64,000 nucleotides of DNA from Curtobacterium sp. UNCCL20 (GTDB lineage Bacteria > Actinomycetota > Actinomycetes > Actinomycetales > Microbacteriaceae). Below the pieces are notes generated by a model, which did no database searches, had not been told where the DNA came from, and worked only from the letters and a program-made list of their open reading frames with translations. The position numbers were made by a program, and so were the translations under genes. The stretch is taken from positions 1,471,378 through 1,535,377 of the forward strand of contig NZ_FNKG01000001.1 in assembly GCF_900101675.1 (NCBI RefSeq). Direction: 5' to 3'. How positions within the stretch are numbered: the stretch's first letter is position 1; each line of letters opens with the position of its first letter. This document shows positions 53,221 to 64,000 of this stretch, piece by piece.

Positions 53221-53703
53221 CTACGCCGTCTTCATGATGTCGGCGGTGAAGTTCCGGATGCGTCCGAGCAACGACTCGCCCCGCATGGCGATCGTGGCCG
53301 GCGGGTTGAGGTGCGGTGGAGCGGTGCGGATGAGCATCGGGCAGCCGAGGTCCTCGCAGATGTAGGTACCGATGGTGTTGCCGTTCCGACCGGACTCACC
53401 GGCGCGGGCGGCCGAGAACAGGCGCACCTGCGTCGCGGGCTGCGGGGAGTGGCAGAACGAGCACATCGCGGCGATGCCCGGACGGAGGGAACCACCGGCG
53501 GCGCGGACGACGATGCCCACCGGCTGGTCGTCGATCCAGGAGACGATGTAGCCGCGGCGGGCTGCTTGCGGGTCACGCCACCCGAGGAACTCGCGTTCGT
53601 CCCACAGCGTCTCGTGCAGGCCGGGGATCGGCAGCTGGGCGAGTTCGTCCGGGGTGGCGTTCACGAACGACGAACGGATGTCTGCTTCGGTCAGTGGCTT
53701 CAC
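53221..53703 (-). CDS. FBP-domain zinc protein (FusB-like EF-G binding fold)
   Basis: A protein of 160 residues. The C-terminal treble-clef-like domain keeps C81-x2-C84 and C116-x4-C121, as in FBP_C domains of EF-G-binding FusB-type proteins. FusB homologues protect EF-G from fusidic acid; whether this one does cannot be told. Convergent with the VOC-like gene with an 7-bp gap between stops. Confidence 0.82.
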   Translation of the reverse strand: MKPLTEADIRSSFVNATPDELAQLPIPGLHETLWDEREFLGWRDPQAARRGYIVSWIDDQPVGIVVRAAGGSLRPGIAAMCSFCHSPQPATQVRLFSAARAGESGRNGNTIGTYICEDLGCPMLIRTAPPHLNPPATIAMRGESLLGRIRNFTADIMKTA

Positions 53704-53805
53704 GGTGTCTTCACCATATGCCTCGCCTCCGACAGGTGGGAACCAGGAGGGTCGCCGGGGATCAGGCGAGTCGCCGGGGATCTGCGCAGTCGCGGATCGC
53801 CCCGC

Positions 53806-54606
53806 TCAGGAGAGCCGGGAGGCACGGATCGCCCCGAGCGCGCTCGTCTCGTCCGCCACCAGGACGGCCCGGCGCAGGGCGTCGCGTCCGACACGGCGGG
53901 CCGCCGCGTCGTCCGCCGCGAACTCGACGAGGACGCGCGTCGAGCGCGCCATGGCGCGCGCGCCGGGGATCCACGGGACCGCACGTTCGATCGATTCGGC
54001 GATGGCGACCGCGACCGCGTGGTGCTGGGTCAGGTGCGCTCGCTCGTGGGCGACCACGGCCTCCAGTTCGTCCGTGCGGAGACGGTCCGCCAGCCCGGTG
54101 CTCACCAGCACCCCACCGGAGCGGCCGGGCACGGCGCAGGCGAGTGCGTGGTCGGCCTCGACGACGGCGACGGGGGTGCCGTCGATCTCGCGGTGCGGGG
54201 CGGTGCCCGACCGGATCGCCTCGCGGACCGCCTCGTGCTCCGGACCCGGGCGGACGCGGACCGCGATGACGAACGCCAGCACACCGAGCAGCGCGACCCC
54301 GAGGTTGAGACCGTGCGTGGGGGAGTCACTCAGCCGGAACGGGTCCGTGATCGGTCGGCCGGCGAGGACCACGAGCGTGATGCCCACGACGAATCCGACG
54401 ACCCCGAGGAGGACGGCGACGGACCACGACACGAGGGCGGTGCGGGGACGGTCGATCGTCCACGCGGACCGGGTCAGGAGCCGGGGCGCGACGACCACGA
54501 CCGCGAGGGCGAGCGCGATGAGGACGACTCCGGCGACGACCACGGCGGTCCGACCGTCAGGAGCGGGCTCGGGCGTCGAGGGCGCGGCGGAGGACGTCCA
54601 GGTCAT
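53806..54606 (-). CDS. M56 family membrane metallopeptidase (BlaR1-like, short)
   Basis: A protein of 266 residues with hydrophobic helices near 21-43, 58-82 and 98-117 and the zinc motif HERAH at 187-191. It lacks the penicillin-sensing domain of BlaR1. Its start overlaps the BlaI-type gene by 50 nt if ATG 54606 is used; GTG 54543 after the BlaI stop is an alternative. It probably cleaves or signals to the adjacent BlaI-type repressor. Confidence 0.85.
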   Translation of the reverse strand: MTWTSSAAPSTPEPAPDGRTAVVVAGVVLIALALAVVVVAPRLLTRSAWTIDRPRTALVSWSVAVLLGVVGFVVGITLVVLAGRPITDPFRLSDSPTHGLNLGVALLGVLAFVIAVRVRPGPEHEAVREAIRSGTAPHREIDGTPVAVVEADHALACAVPGRSGGVLVSTGLADRLRTDELEAVVAHERAHLTQHHAVAVAIAESIERAVPWIPGARAMARSTRVLVEFAADDAAARRVGRDALRRAVLVADETSALGAIRASRLS

Positions 54607-54931
54607 CGGAGGCGAGAGAGCCGGTGAACTGGAGGAGGGCGGCTTCGCGGTCGGTCGCGGCGGCGAGGGCGTTCGACATCAGCGATGCCGTCTGCTCCTC
54701 CCTGCTGTTCGTCGCGCGGAAGGTGAGCGGGGCGTCGTCGTGCTGCTGCCGCTCCACCTGCCCCTTGCGGCCGAGGCGGTCGAGCACGGTGAGCACCGTC
54801 GTCAGGGCGGGACGGGGTTCGGGGAAGGCATCGAGCACCTGGCGCGCGGTCATCCCCTGGTCCGCCGACCAGAGCGCGTCGAGCACCGCCTGCTCGAGCT
54901 GCCCGCGTGGGCGCGATCGCTGACCTGCCAT
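54557..54931 (-). CDS. BlaI/MecI/CopY family repressor
   Basis: A protein of 124 residues with a winged helix (GQLEQAVLDALWSADQGMTARQVLDAF, PALTTVLTVLDRLGRKGQVERQQ) and a dimerisation tail. TAGAAT lies 6 nt before ATG 54931 (leaderless), and TACGAGATGTCGAA at 54942-54955 could be its operator. It pairs with the M56 peptidase. No beta-lactamase or PBP gene lies in the neighbourhood. Confidence 0.9.
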   Translation of the reverse strand: MAGQRSRPRGQLEQAVLDALWSADQGMTARQVLDAFPEPRPALTTVLTVLDRLGRKGQVERQQHDDAPLTFRATNSREEQTASLMSNALAAATDREAALLQFTGSLASDDLDVLRRALDARARS

Positions 54932-55033
54932 CCCGGCATTCTACGAGATGTCGAAGCACGGCACACGACACATGCCCGTAACGCGGGCTGGGTATGCTCG
55001 TGCGCGGACAACTGAACACCCGGCCGCTCATCC

Positions 55034-55220
55034 GTCGCGGGAGAGCCGTCCGGTGCCACGGCACCGCGGACGGCACCGAAGGAGCAATCTCCCCGCCAAT
55101 CTCTCAGGTCCAACACCGCCACGGGCAGGCCACTCTGAAAAGCAGACGCAGTGCGTCTCGCCCACGGTGAAAGCCGCCGGACCTCACGGGCCGCGGTGAA
55201 ACTCTCAGGCACATGACAGA
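55034..55220 (+). ncRNA. Glycine riboswitch, probably tandem aptamers
   Basis: Conserved glycine-aptamer segments are visible: CGCGGGAGAGCC (55036 on), CACCGAAGGAGCAA (55075 on) and CCGCCAATCTCTCAGGT (55093 on) for the first aptamer. The second has CTCTGAAAAGCAGACGC (55133 on), CCACGGTGAAAGCC (55162 on), GGTGAAACTCTCAGG (55195 on) and GACAGAGGGGG at the end. It lies 60 nt upstream of gcvT, the standard target. Glycine binding activates gcv expression in known cases. Confidence 0.9.
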
Positions 55221-55232
55221 GGGGGAGTTCCG

Positions 55233-55251
55233 CCCGACGATGGTCGTCGGG
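55233..55251 (+). promoter_or_regulatory. Hairpin between riboswitch and gcvT (expression platform candidate)
   Basis: CCCGACGA-TGG-TCGTCGGG forms an 8-bp stem 13 nt before the AGGAG ribosome site (55265-55269) of gcvT. No T-tract follows, so the switch may act on translation or through Rho. Confidence 0.5.
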
Positions 55252-55278
55252 TCCTGTCGATGCCAGGAGAACTCCGCA

Positions 55279-56394
55279 ATGCGTTCGTCCCCCCTCGAAG
55301 CCGCGCACGAAGCCGCCGGTGCCACCTTCACCGACTTCGCCGGCTACCGCATGCCCGTGCGGTACTCGTCCGACCTGGCCGAACACCACGCGGTGCGGCA
55401 GGCGGCCGGTGTGTTCGACCTCTCGCACATGGCGGAGATCGGGGTCACCGGTCCGGCCGCGGTGCCGTTCCTCGACCATGCGCTCGCCGGGTCCTTCGGC
55501 GCGATGCCCGTCGGCAGGGCGAAGTACTCGCTCCTCCTCGCCGAGGACGGCGGGATCCTCGACGACCTCGTCGTCTACCGCACCGACGAGGACGTGTTCC
55601 TCGTCGTCGCGAACGCCTCGAACCGGCAGGTCGCGGTCGACGCCCTGACCGCGCGGGCGGACGGCTTCGACGTCGAGGTCTCCGACGACTCCGACAACAC
55701 CGCGCTCGTGGCGATCCAGGGTCCGGCCGCCGCAGGCACGCTCGACGCCCTCGTCGTCGCCGACCGCCTGCAGCCGGAGACCCCGCTCGACGAGCTCGGC
55801 TACTACCGGGTGCTGCACGCGCTGTTCGACGGAGCCGATGTCCTGGTGGCCCGCACCGGCTACACGGGCGAGGACGGCTTCGAGCTGTACAGCGACCCGG
55901 CCGTGGCCACCGAGATCTGGGATGCGCTGCTCGACACCGGTGCCGACCGTGGTGTCGTGCCCGCCGGGCTCGCCGCACGGGACACCCTCCGGCTCGAGGC
56001 GGGCATGCCCCTCTACGGGCACGAGCTCGGCACCGACGTGCGCCCGGCGCAGGCCAGGCTCGGCCGGGTCGTCGCCAAGGACGGCGACTTCGTGGGGGCC
56101 GACGGCGTCGTCCCCGCCGAGGACGCCCGTGTGCTCGTCGGACTCGTGACCGAGGGCCGCCGGGCTCCGCGTGCCGGGTACGACGTCGTCCTCGACGGCG
56201 TCGTCGTCGGCACGGTCACGTCGGGTGCCCTGTCCCCGACGCTCGGTCACCCGGTCGCGATGGCCTTCGTTGACCCGGCCGCACTCGCCGCCGTGTCCGA
56301 CGGGGGACAGGTCCTCCACATCGACGTCCGCGGTACGGCCATCCCCAGCACCGTCACCGCGTTCCCCTTCTACCGCCGCCCTGAGAAAGGCTGA
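55279..56394 (+). CDS. gcvT: Aminomethyltransferase, glycine cleavage T protein
   Basis: A protein of 371 residues that transfers the methylene from the H-protein aminomethyl group to tetrahydrofolate. [50 protein letters not shown] and [13 protein letters not shown] are all intact. ATG 55279 has AGGAG upstream; an earlier in-frame GTG/ATG lies inside the riboswitch. First gene of gcvTHP, 4 bp before gcvH. Confidence 0.96.
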   Translation: MRSSPLEAAHEAAGATFTDFAGYRMPVRYSSDLAEHHAVRQAAGVFDLSHMAEIGVTGPAAVPFLDHALAGSFGAMPVGRAKYSLLLAEDGGILDDLVVYRTDEDVFLVVANASNRQVAVDALTARADGFDVEVSDDSDNTALVAIQGPAAAGTLDALVVADRLQPETPLDELGYYRVLHALFDGADVLVARTGYTGEDGFELYSDPAVATEIWDALLDTGADRGVVPAGLAARDTLRLEAGMPLYGHELGTDVRPAQARLGRVVAKDGDFVGADGVVPAEDARVLVGLVTEGRRAPRAGYDVVLDGVVVGTVTSGALSPTLGHPVAMAFVDPAALAAVSDGGQVLHIDVRGTAIPSTVTAFPFYRRPEKG

Positions 56395-56398
56395 GCCC

Positions 56399-56772
56399 AT
56401 GACCGACCAGACCGCACTGCAGTACACCGCCGACCACGAGTGGCTGCTCGTCGAGGGCGACACCGTCACCGTCGGCATCACCGACCACGCCGCCGAGCAG
56501 CTCGGTGACGTCGTCTACGTCGAACTCCCGTCCGTGGGCACCACCACGACCGCCGGCGAGCAGATCGGCGAGATCGAGTCGACCAAGAGCGTCGGCGAGC
56601 TCTTCGCACCGATCGAAGGCGAGGTCGTCGAGGTCAACGACGCCGTGGTCGATGCGCCCGACACCGTCAACCAGGACCCGTTCGGCACCGGTTGGCTCGT
56701 CAAGATCAAGGTCGACGGCACCTCCTTCCCCGAGGACCTGATGGACCACGACGCGTACCGGGCGTCCATCGC

Positions 56773-56776
<4 letters not shown>
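56399..56776 (+). CDS. gcvH: Glycine cleavage H protein
   Basis: A protein of 125 residues; the lipoyl-accepting lysine is K63 in [27 protein letters not shown] starts the fold and [12 protein letters not shown] ends it. It shuttles the aminomethyl group between P, T and L proteins. Starts 4 bp after gcvT; its stop overlaps the gcvP start (ATGA). Confidence 0.97.
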
Positions 56777-59712
<2,936 letters not shown>

Positions 59713-59740
59713 CGAGGCGCGCTCTCGACGAGACCACGAA

Positions 59741-59784
59741 CGGACGGGAGGCCCGTGGCGGATCCGCCACGGGCCTCCCGTCCG
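59741..59784. terminator. Perfect 44-nt palindrome between gcvP and S9 peptidase
   Basis: CGGACGGGAGGCCCGTGGCG, GA|TC at the centre, then its exact complement. It lies 28 bp after the gcvP stop and 12 bp before the convergent peptidase stop. Confidence 0.85.
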
Positions 59785-59796
59785 TCGTCAGTCAGC

Positions 59797-61836
59797 TCAC
59801 GCGACGGGCGTGACGGGCAGGTGCGTCGCCCACCACGCGAGGATGTGCTCGAACCGCTGCACCCGGTGCTGCGGGCGACCCGAGCGCGAGAGCTCGTGCC
59901 CCTCTCCCGGGAACACCAGGAACGAGGCGTCGACGCCCGCACGCTTGAGCGCGACGAACTGCCGCTGCCCCTGCTCGATCGGGCACCGCCAGTCCTCCTC
60001 CGAGTGCGCGACCATGAACGGGATCGTCACCTGGTCGGCGTACGTCAGCGGGCTGCGCCGACGCTGCTCCTCCGGGTCGGCGCCCACGTAGGCGTCGGCG
60101 AAGAACCAGCCGATGTCCGAGCTGCCCGCGAACGAGTCCCACGCGTTGACGGCGCGCTCGCTCCAGGCCGCGACGAACCGCTCGCCGTGGTGCGCGGCGA
60201 CCCAGCTCGTCATGAAGCCGCCGTACGAGCCGCCCATGATGCCGACTCGGCTGCTGTCGAGGTCCGGGCGCTGGAGGGCGGCGTCGAGCAGCGCGAGCAC
60301 GTCGTCGACGTCCACCGTGCCCATGGCGCCGATGACCGCGCGACCGTGCTCGAGGCCGTAGCCGCCGGAACCGCGGGGGTTGCCGATGACGACGGCGTAG
60401 CCGGCGCTGGCGTAGACCTGGGCCTCGTCGAAGAACGCCCAGGTGTCCTGGCCGAAGGGGCCGCCGTGGACGACACGGAGGACGGGGTGCGGTCCGTCGC
60501 CCTCGGGGAGGACGAGCCAGCCGTGCACCGGGGTGCCGTCGGCCGAGGTGCCGGTGAGCTCCTCGATGCGGCGGACGCCCGGTGCGCTCGCCTCGGTGCG
60601 GAGGGGCGCGGCGTAGTCGGTCAGGACCACGGGAGCGGTGGTGTCGGTGTCGGTGTCGGTGCCGTCGGTGGCTCCGGTTGCCCCGGTGGCTCCGGCGGCC
60701 GCGGTCAGGTCGACCAGGTGCACCTCGCCGGGGGAGTCGGTGGTCGCCGCCGTCGCGACGAGCACGTCTCCGTCGACGTCGAAGCCGGACACCACCAGGT
60801 GCCCGCCCAGGACGGTCGGAAGCTCGTCGAGCTGGAGCGGCGAGGCCGCGGCGACCGGCACACGGCGGACGCCCACGGTCCCGCGGTCGAGGACGGCGAC
60901 GAGGGCGTCGGTGCCGTGCAGCACCGGTGCGCTCGCGACGTCGACCGTCTCACGAGCGGTGAGTCGTACCGGCTCTGAATCCGGGGCGGCGGCCCACAGC
61001 CCCTCGGGCTCACCGACGAGCCGCCCGTCGAGGTGCGATGCGCCGACGTACAGGACGGTGCCGTCATCGGCGACGGTCACCGCGCTGACCGATCCCTCGG
61101 TCCGGACGGCGAGCTCGACGGTGCCGTCCGTCGCGTCCACGCGGTACAGGTCCTCGTCGTGGGTCTCGCGCTCACCGAGGTCACGCGGTGCGGCGACGAC
61201 GAGTGCGGCGCCGTCCGGGTACCAGGCCGGGGCGGAGAGCGAGCAGGGGGTGCTCGTCAGGGCGGCGTCGACCGGGGTGGCCGCTCGGTCGGTGACGTCG
61301 ACGACGACGAGCTGCTGCGGCTTGTCGAGCAGGTACCCGGTTCCGTTGACGTGGAAGTCGAGGCGGGTGATGAGGCGCGGGGCTTCGGCGTTCGGGGCCG
61401 GGCGACGGTCGCTGCCGGGAACGGCCGAGCCGTAGCGGCCGGGCTCCGGGAACCGTGCGGTGACCGCGACGCGCGTCGAGTCCGGCGACCAGACCGGTGC
61501 ACCGGCTCCGAGGGGGAGGGCGGTGACGACGCGGGCCTCGCCGCCGTCGACCGGTGCGACGGCGAGCTGGGGGTGCGGTGCGCCGTGCTCGTCGTCGACG
61601 GAGCGGAGGAAGGCGAGGGAGCGACCGTCGGGGGAGAGGACGGGCGACGAGTCACGGTCGCCGGAGGTCCAGCGAACCGCTCCGTCGACGGTGACCCGCT
61701 CGATCGTGGTCCGGTAGGCGTCCTGGTCGAGGTCGGGTCGGGAGACCGCGACGAACGCGGCGCCGCCGGCCCGGGGGTCACCGGTGACCGTTGGGGAAGT
61801 GGGAACGTGGAGGTGGTGGATGTCGTTCGCGAGCAC
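59797..61836 (-). CDS. S9 family prolyl oligopeptidase-like peptidase
   Basis: A protein of 679 residues: an N-terminal beta-propeller-like region (repeated VAVTAR, LYVGASHLDG-type blades, about 1-420) and a C-terminal alpha/beta hydrolase. The nucleophile is S537 in GIMGGSYGGFMTSW. The GHE near VFPGEGHELSRSGRP supplies the histidine. No signal peptide, so cytoplasmic. A Thr/Asp/Gly low-complexity loop (about 390-410) comes from a short-period repeat in the DNA. GTG 61836 lies 6 nt after TAGCGT (leaderless). Confidence 0.92.
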   Translation of the reverse strand: MLANDIHHLHVPTSPTVTGDPRAGGAAFVAVSRPDLDQDAYRTTIERVTVDGAVRWTSGDRDSSPVLSPDGRSLAFLRSVDDEHGAPHPQLAVAPVDGGEARVVTALPLGAGAPVWSPDSTRVAVTARFPEPGRYGSAVPGSDRRPAPNAEAPRLITRLDFHVNGTGYLLDKPQQLVVVDVTDRAATPVDAALTSTPCSLSAPAWYPDGAALVVAAPRDLGERETHDEDLYRVDATDGTVELAVRTEGSVSAVTVADDGTVLYVGASHLDGRLVGEPEGLWAAAPDSEPVRLTARETVDVASAPVLHGTDALVAVLDRGTVGVRRVPVAAASPLQLDELPTVLGGHLVVSGFDVDGDVLVATAATTDSPGEVHLVDLTAAAGATGATGATDGTDTDTDTTAPVVLTDYAAPLRTEASAPGVRRIEELTGTSADGTPVHGWLVLPEGDGPHPVLRVVHGGPFGQDTWAFFDEAQVYASAGYAVVIGNPRGSGGYGLEHGRAVIGAMGTVDVDDVLALLDAALQRPDLDSSRVGIMGGSYGGFMTSWVAAHHGERFVAAWSERAVNAWDSFAGSSDIGWFFADAYVGADPEEQRRRSPLTYADQVTIPFMVAHSEEDWRCPIEQGQRQFVALKRAGVDASFLVFPGEGHELSRSGRPQHRVQRFEHILAWWATHLPVTPVA

Positions 61837-62133
61837 GCTGCCACGCTACGGCCAGACGGCTCCCCGCGCGTTCCCCGAGCGTTCATCGTCTTGACGGGCC
61901 GCCGCAAGACTGTTCAGATTCCGTTGCGACGTCAAGCGCGCGCGTTGCGTAACGCACCTTCACGGCGCAAGTATCCACAGTCTCACGCAACGATCCGCCG
62001 CGCACGTTTCCGGTGTGTAACAACTTCGTCGGAGATTTTGAGGGCCTTCCGACCCGCACCTATGGTTCTTGCGAACGCGCCGTGGGGCCTGCCTCCTGCA
62101 CGTTCGATCACATTCCATCAGGAGGATCACAGA
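61837..62133 (+). promoter_or_regulatory. Upstream region of the oligopeptide-binding protein gene
   Basis: A 297-bp region, AT-richer than its neighbours. It contains the inverted repeat GCGTTGCGTAACGC (61942-61955), a TATGGT -10-like box near 62060 and the AGGAGG ribosome site at 62120-62125. The inverted repeat may bind a regulator; none is identified. Confidence 0.55.
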
Positions 62134-63894
62134 GTGAACATCACCAAGAAGCGGGGACGCCAGCTGCTCGGCGCCGTCGCCCTGGCCGGGGCGGCTGCTG
62201 TCGTCCTCGCCGGCTGCACCACCTCTCCGAGTGCCAACGAGTCCGGTTCGGCGTCGAACAAGACCGTCACCGTCGCGCAGGTCAACGAAGTCACGTCGTT
62301 CAACTACAACACCCCCCAGGGCAACCTGGACATGAACGGCATGATCAACTACATGACCCAGCCGCAGTTCGTGACGCTGGGGTCGGACTACAAGATCACG
62401 CCGAACACCGACCTCGGCACGATGAAGAAGATCAGCGACGACCCGCTGACGGTCAAGTACACGCTGAACAAGGACGCGAAGTGGTCCGACGGCAAGGCGA
62501 TCACCTCTGACGACCTCCTCCTGGGCTGGGCGCAGGCGTCCGGCTACTACGACTCGGCCACGCAGGACGCCGAGGGCAAGGTCACGAGCGGGACGCAGTA
62601 CTTCTCCCTCGCATCGGCCTCGCCGTTCAAGACGGACTACCCGAGCGACATCACCAAGACGTCGATCACCCTGAAGTACAAGGCTCCGTACGTCGACTGG
62701 AACCTCGTCAACCCGATCCAGTTCCCGGCGCACGTCGTCGCGGAAGAGGCCGGCACGACCACGAGCGACCTGCTGAAGGCGCTCAAGGACACCCCCGCGG
62801 GTGACCCGTCCAAGCCTGCTCCGGCGAACGAGACCCTCAAGAAGGTCGCCGACTTCGTCAACACGGGCTACGACAAGACCAGCCTGCCGAGCGACAAGAA
62901 GCTCCTCGTCTCCGGTGGCCCGCTCATGGTCTCCGCGTGGACCCCGAAGCAGTCGATGACCCTCGTGCCGAACCCCGAGTACACGGGCGACCACAAGGTC
63001 AACTTCGGCAAGCTCGTCGTCCGCTTCATCGGTGACGCCAACGCCCAGGTCACGGCCCTCCAGAACGGCGAGGTCGACGCGATCCAGCCGCAGGCCTCCG
63101 CCGACACGGTGAAGGCACTCGACGCAGCCTCCGGCGTCAAGGTCATCGAGGGCTCGCAGGTCGCCTACGACCACCTCGACCTGAACTTCGGCGCGTCCGT
63201 GTTCAAGGACGAGAACGTTCGCAAGGCCTTCCTCCTCACCATCCCGCGTGAGCAGATCCTCAAGTCGATCGTCACCCCGATCAACAAGGACGCCAAGGTC
63301 CTCGACTCGCAGCTCTACCTGCCGGGTCAGAACGGCTACGAGGAGTCGGTCAAGGCGAACGACTCCGACCAGTACTCGAAGGTCGACATCGACCAGGCGA
63401 AGAAGCTCCTGAACGGCGCCACCCCGTCGATCAAGATCCTCTACAACACCGAGAACCCGAACCGCGTGGACACGTTCCAGGCGATCCAGGCCTCGGCCGC
63501 CAAGGCCGGCATCAAGGTCGTCGACGGCGGTTCGCCGGACTGGTCCTCGCTCCTCGCGGGCGGCGACTACGACGCCTCGATCTTCGGTTGGGTCAACCCG
63601 GGTGCCGGCAACGCCGCGATCCCGCAGCTCTTCCAGACCAACAACTCGGGGAACTACAACAAGTTCGCCGACGCGGAGGCCTCGAAGCTCGCCGTCGACA
63701 CCCAGACGACGCTCGACGAGTCGAAGCTGGACGAGATGAAGCAGCAGATCGACAAGATCACGTTCGACAAGGCCTACGGCCTCCCGCTGTTCCAGAGCCC
63801 GGGGCTCTTCGCCACCGGTTCGAACCTGAAGGGCGTCGAGTACTTCGGCGGCCAGACGGGCATCTTCTGGAACGTCTGGGACTGGAAGAAGTAG
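62134..63894 (+). CDS. Family 5 oligopeptide ABC transporter substrate-binding lipoprotein
   Basis: A protein of 586 residues from GTG 62134. A type II signal peptide ends in the lipobox VLAGC with C28 as the lipidated residue. DPLTVKYTLNKDAKWSDGKAITSDDLLLGW is the SBP_bac_5 signature, and DLNFGASVFKDENVRKAFLLTIPREQILK lies in the mid-domain. It captures peptides or related solutes outside the cell. The permease and ATPase genes should lie beyond the window, although a hairpin follows this gene. Confidence 0.94.
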   Translation: MNITKKRGRQLLGAVALAGAAAVVLAGCTTSPSANESGSASNKTVTVAQVNEVTSFNYNTPQGNLDMNGMINYMTQPQFVTLGSDYKITPNTDLGTMKKISDDPLTVKYTLNKDAKWSDGKAITSDDLLLGWAQASGYYDSATQDAEGKVTSGTQYFSLASASPFKTDYPSDITKTSITLKYKAPYVDWNLVNPIQFPAHVVAEEAGTTTSDLLKALKDTPAGDPSKPAPANETLKKVADFVNTGYDKTSLPSDKKLLVSGGPLMVSAWTPKQSMTLVPNPEYTGDHKVNFGKLVVRFIGDANAQVTALQNGEVDAIQPQASADTVKALDAASGVKVIEGSQVAYDHLDLNFGASVFKDENVRKAFLLTIPREQILKSIVTPINKDAKVLDSQLYLPGQNGYEESVKANDSDQYSKVDIDQAKKLLNGATPSIKILYNTENPNRVDTFQAIQASAAKAGIKVVDGGSPDWSSLLAGGDYDASIFGWVNPGAGNAAIPQLFQTNNSGNYNKFADAEASKLAVDTQTTLDESKLDEMKQQIDKITFDKAYGLPLFQSPGLFATGSNLKGVEYFGGQTGIFWNVWDWKK

Positions 63895-63923
63895 GCCGCA
63901 CCGGTCGCTGAACCAGCACCACA

Positions 63924-63966
63924 CACGAGGGGGCGCCGGACTCGACGAGTCCGGCGCCCTCCCGTG
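63924..63966 (+). terminator. Hairpin after the substrate-binding protein gene
   Basis: 21-nt arms (two mismatches) built on GGGCGCCGGACTCG around a single central base, 30 bp after the stop. It probably attenuates transcription between an abundant binding protein and downstream transporter genes. Confidence 0.75.
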
Positions 63967-64000
63967 AGCCGGGGCCCCGCCCGGCACCCCGCCGGAGACC

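Overview
The window is a contiguous piece of a high-GC actinobacterial chromosome, most likely from a member of the Microbacteriaceae and possibly Curtobacterium. The basis is very GC-rich codon use, a mycothiol conjugate amidase (Mca), the ispH / xseA-xseB-DUF4245 / fumC / phoH neighbourhood, DUF4307 and DUF6264-type membrane proteins, and many promoters whose -10 box sits 6-8 nt before the start codon (leaderless mRNAs). GC content was judged by eye. I see no tRNA, rRNA, insertion sequence, prophage or CRISPR array.

Layout. 1-9.2 kb: a truncated Ig-repeat surface protein, a LemA / M48 protease pair, a YcaQ-type winged-helix protein divergent from an AI-2E family permease, threonine ammonia-lyase, GreA, a DUF4307 protein divergent from Mca. 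9.2-20.4 kb: PAQR membrane protein, cis-prenyltransferase, a class V aminotransferase-like protein, PhoH, FumC, carbonic anhydrase, DUF4245, XseB, XseA, IspH, DUF6264. 20.4-27.3 kb: TetR / oxidoreductase pair, M18 aminopeptidase, class II FBP aldolase divergent from GlpX FBPase, RmuC.

27.4-40.5 kb is the metabolic centrepiece: a nine-gene myo-inositol operon (iolC, Cgl0158-type aldolase, iolA, iolB, iolD, iolE, iolG, iolH-like, transaldolase). It is followed by a second Gfo/Idh/MocA dehydrogenase, a tautomerase-superfamily protein that resembles malonate semialdehyde decarboxylase, and a divergent GntR/UTRA regulator. Four related sites of the form ATGTnnTGACA precede iolC, the second dehydrogenase, the tautomerase and the regulator, so these four units look like one regulon. 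No inositol transporter gene is in the window.

40.5-54.9 kb is an accessory stretch of small enzymes and regulators: SRPBCC protein, DnaQ-like exonuclease, YchF, several unknown small proteins, a HepT-like remnant, HD protein, PEP mutase-family enzyme, AraC/GyrI-like regulator, MalY-like aminotransferase, two GNATs, LysR, a ribbon-helix-helix / VOC pair, an FBP-domain zinc protein and a BlaI / M56 pair. 55.0-59.7 kb holds a glycine riboswitch followed by gcvT-gcvH-gcvP. The window ends with an S9 peptidase and a lipoprotein oligopeptide-binding protein that probably opens a transporter operon beyond the window.

A family of near-perfect 42-48 nt palindromes (half-site close to GGCCTGGAGGCGCGG) recurs between genes throughout. 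Most copies lie at 3' ends and probably act as terminators, but degenerate copies occur in divergent promoter regions and one half-copy lies inside a reading frame.
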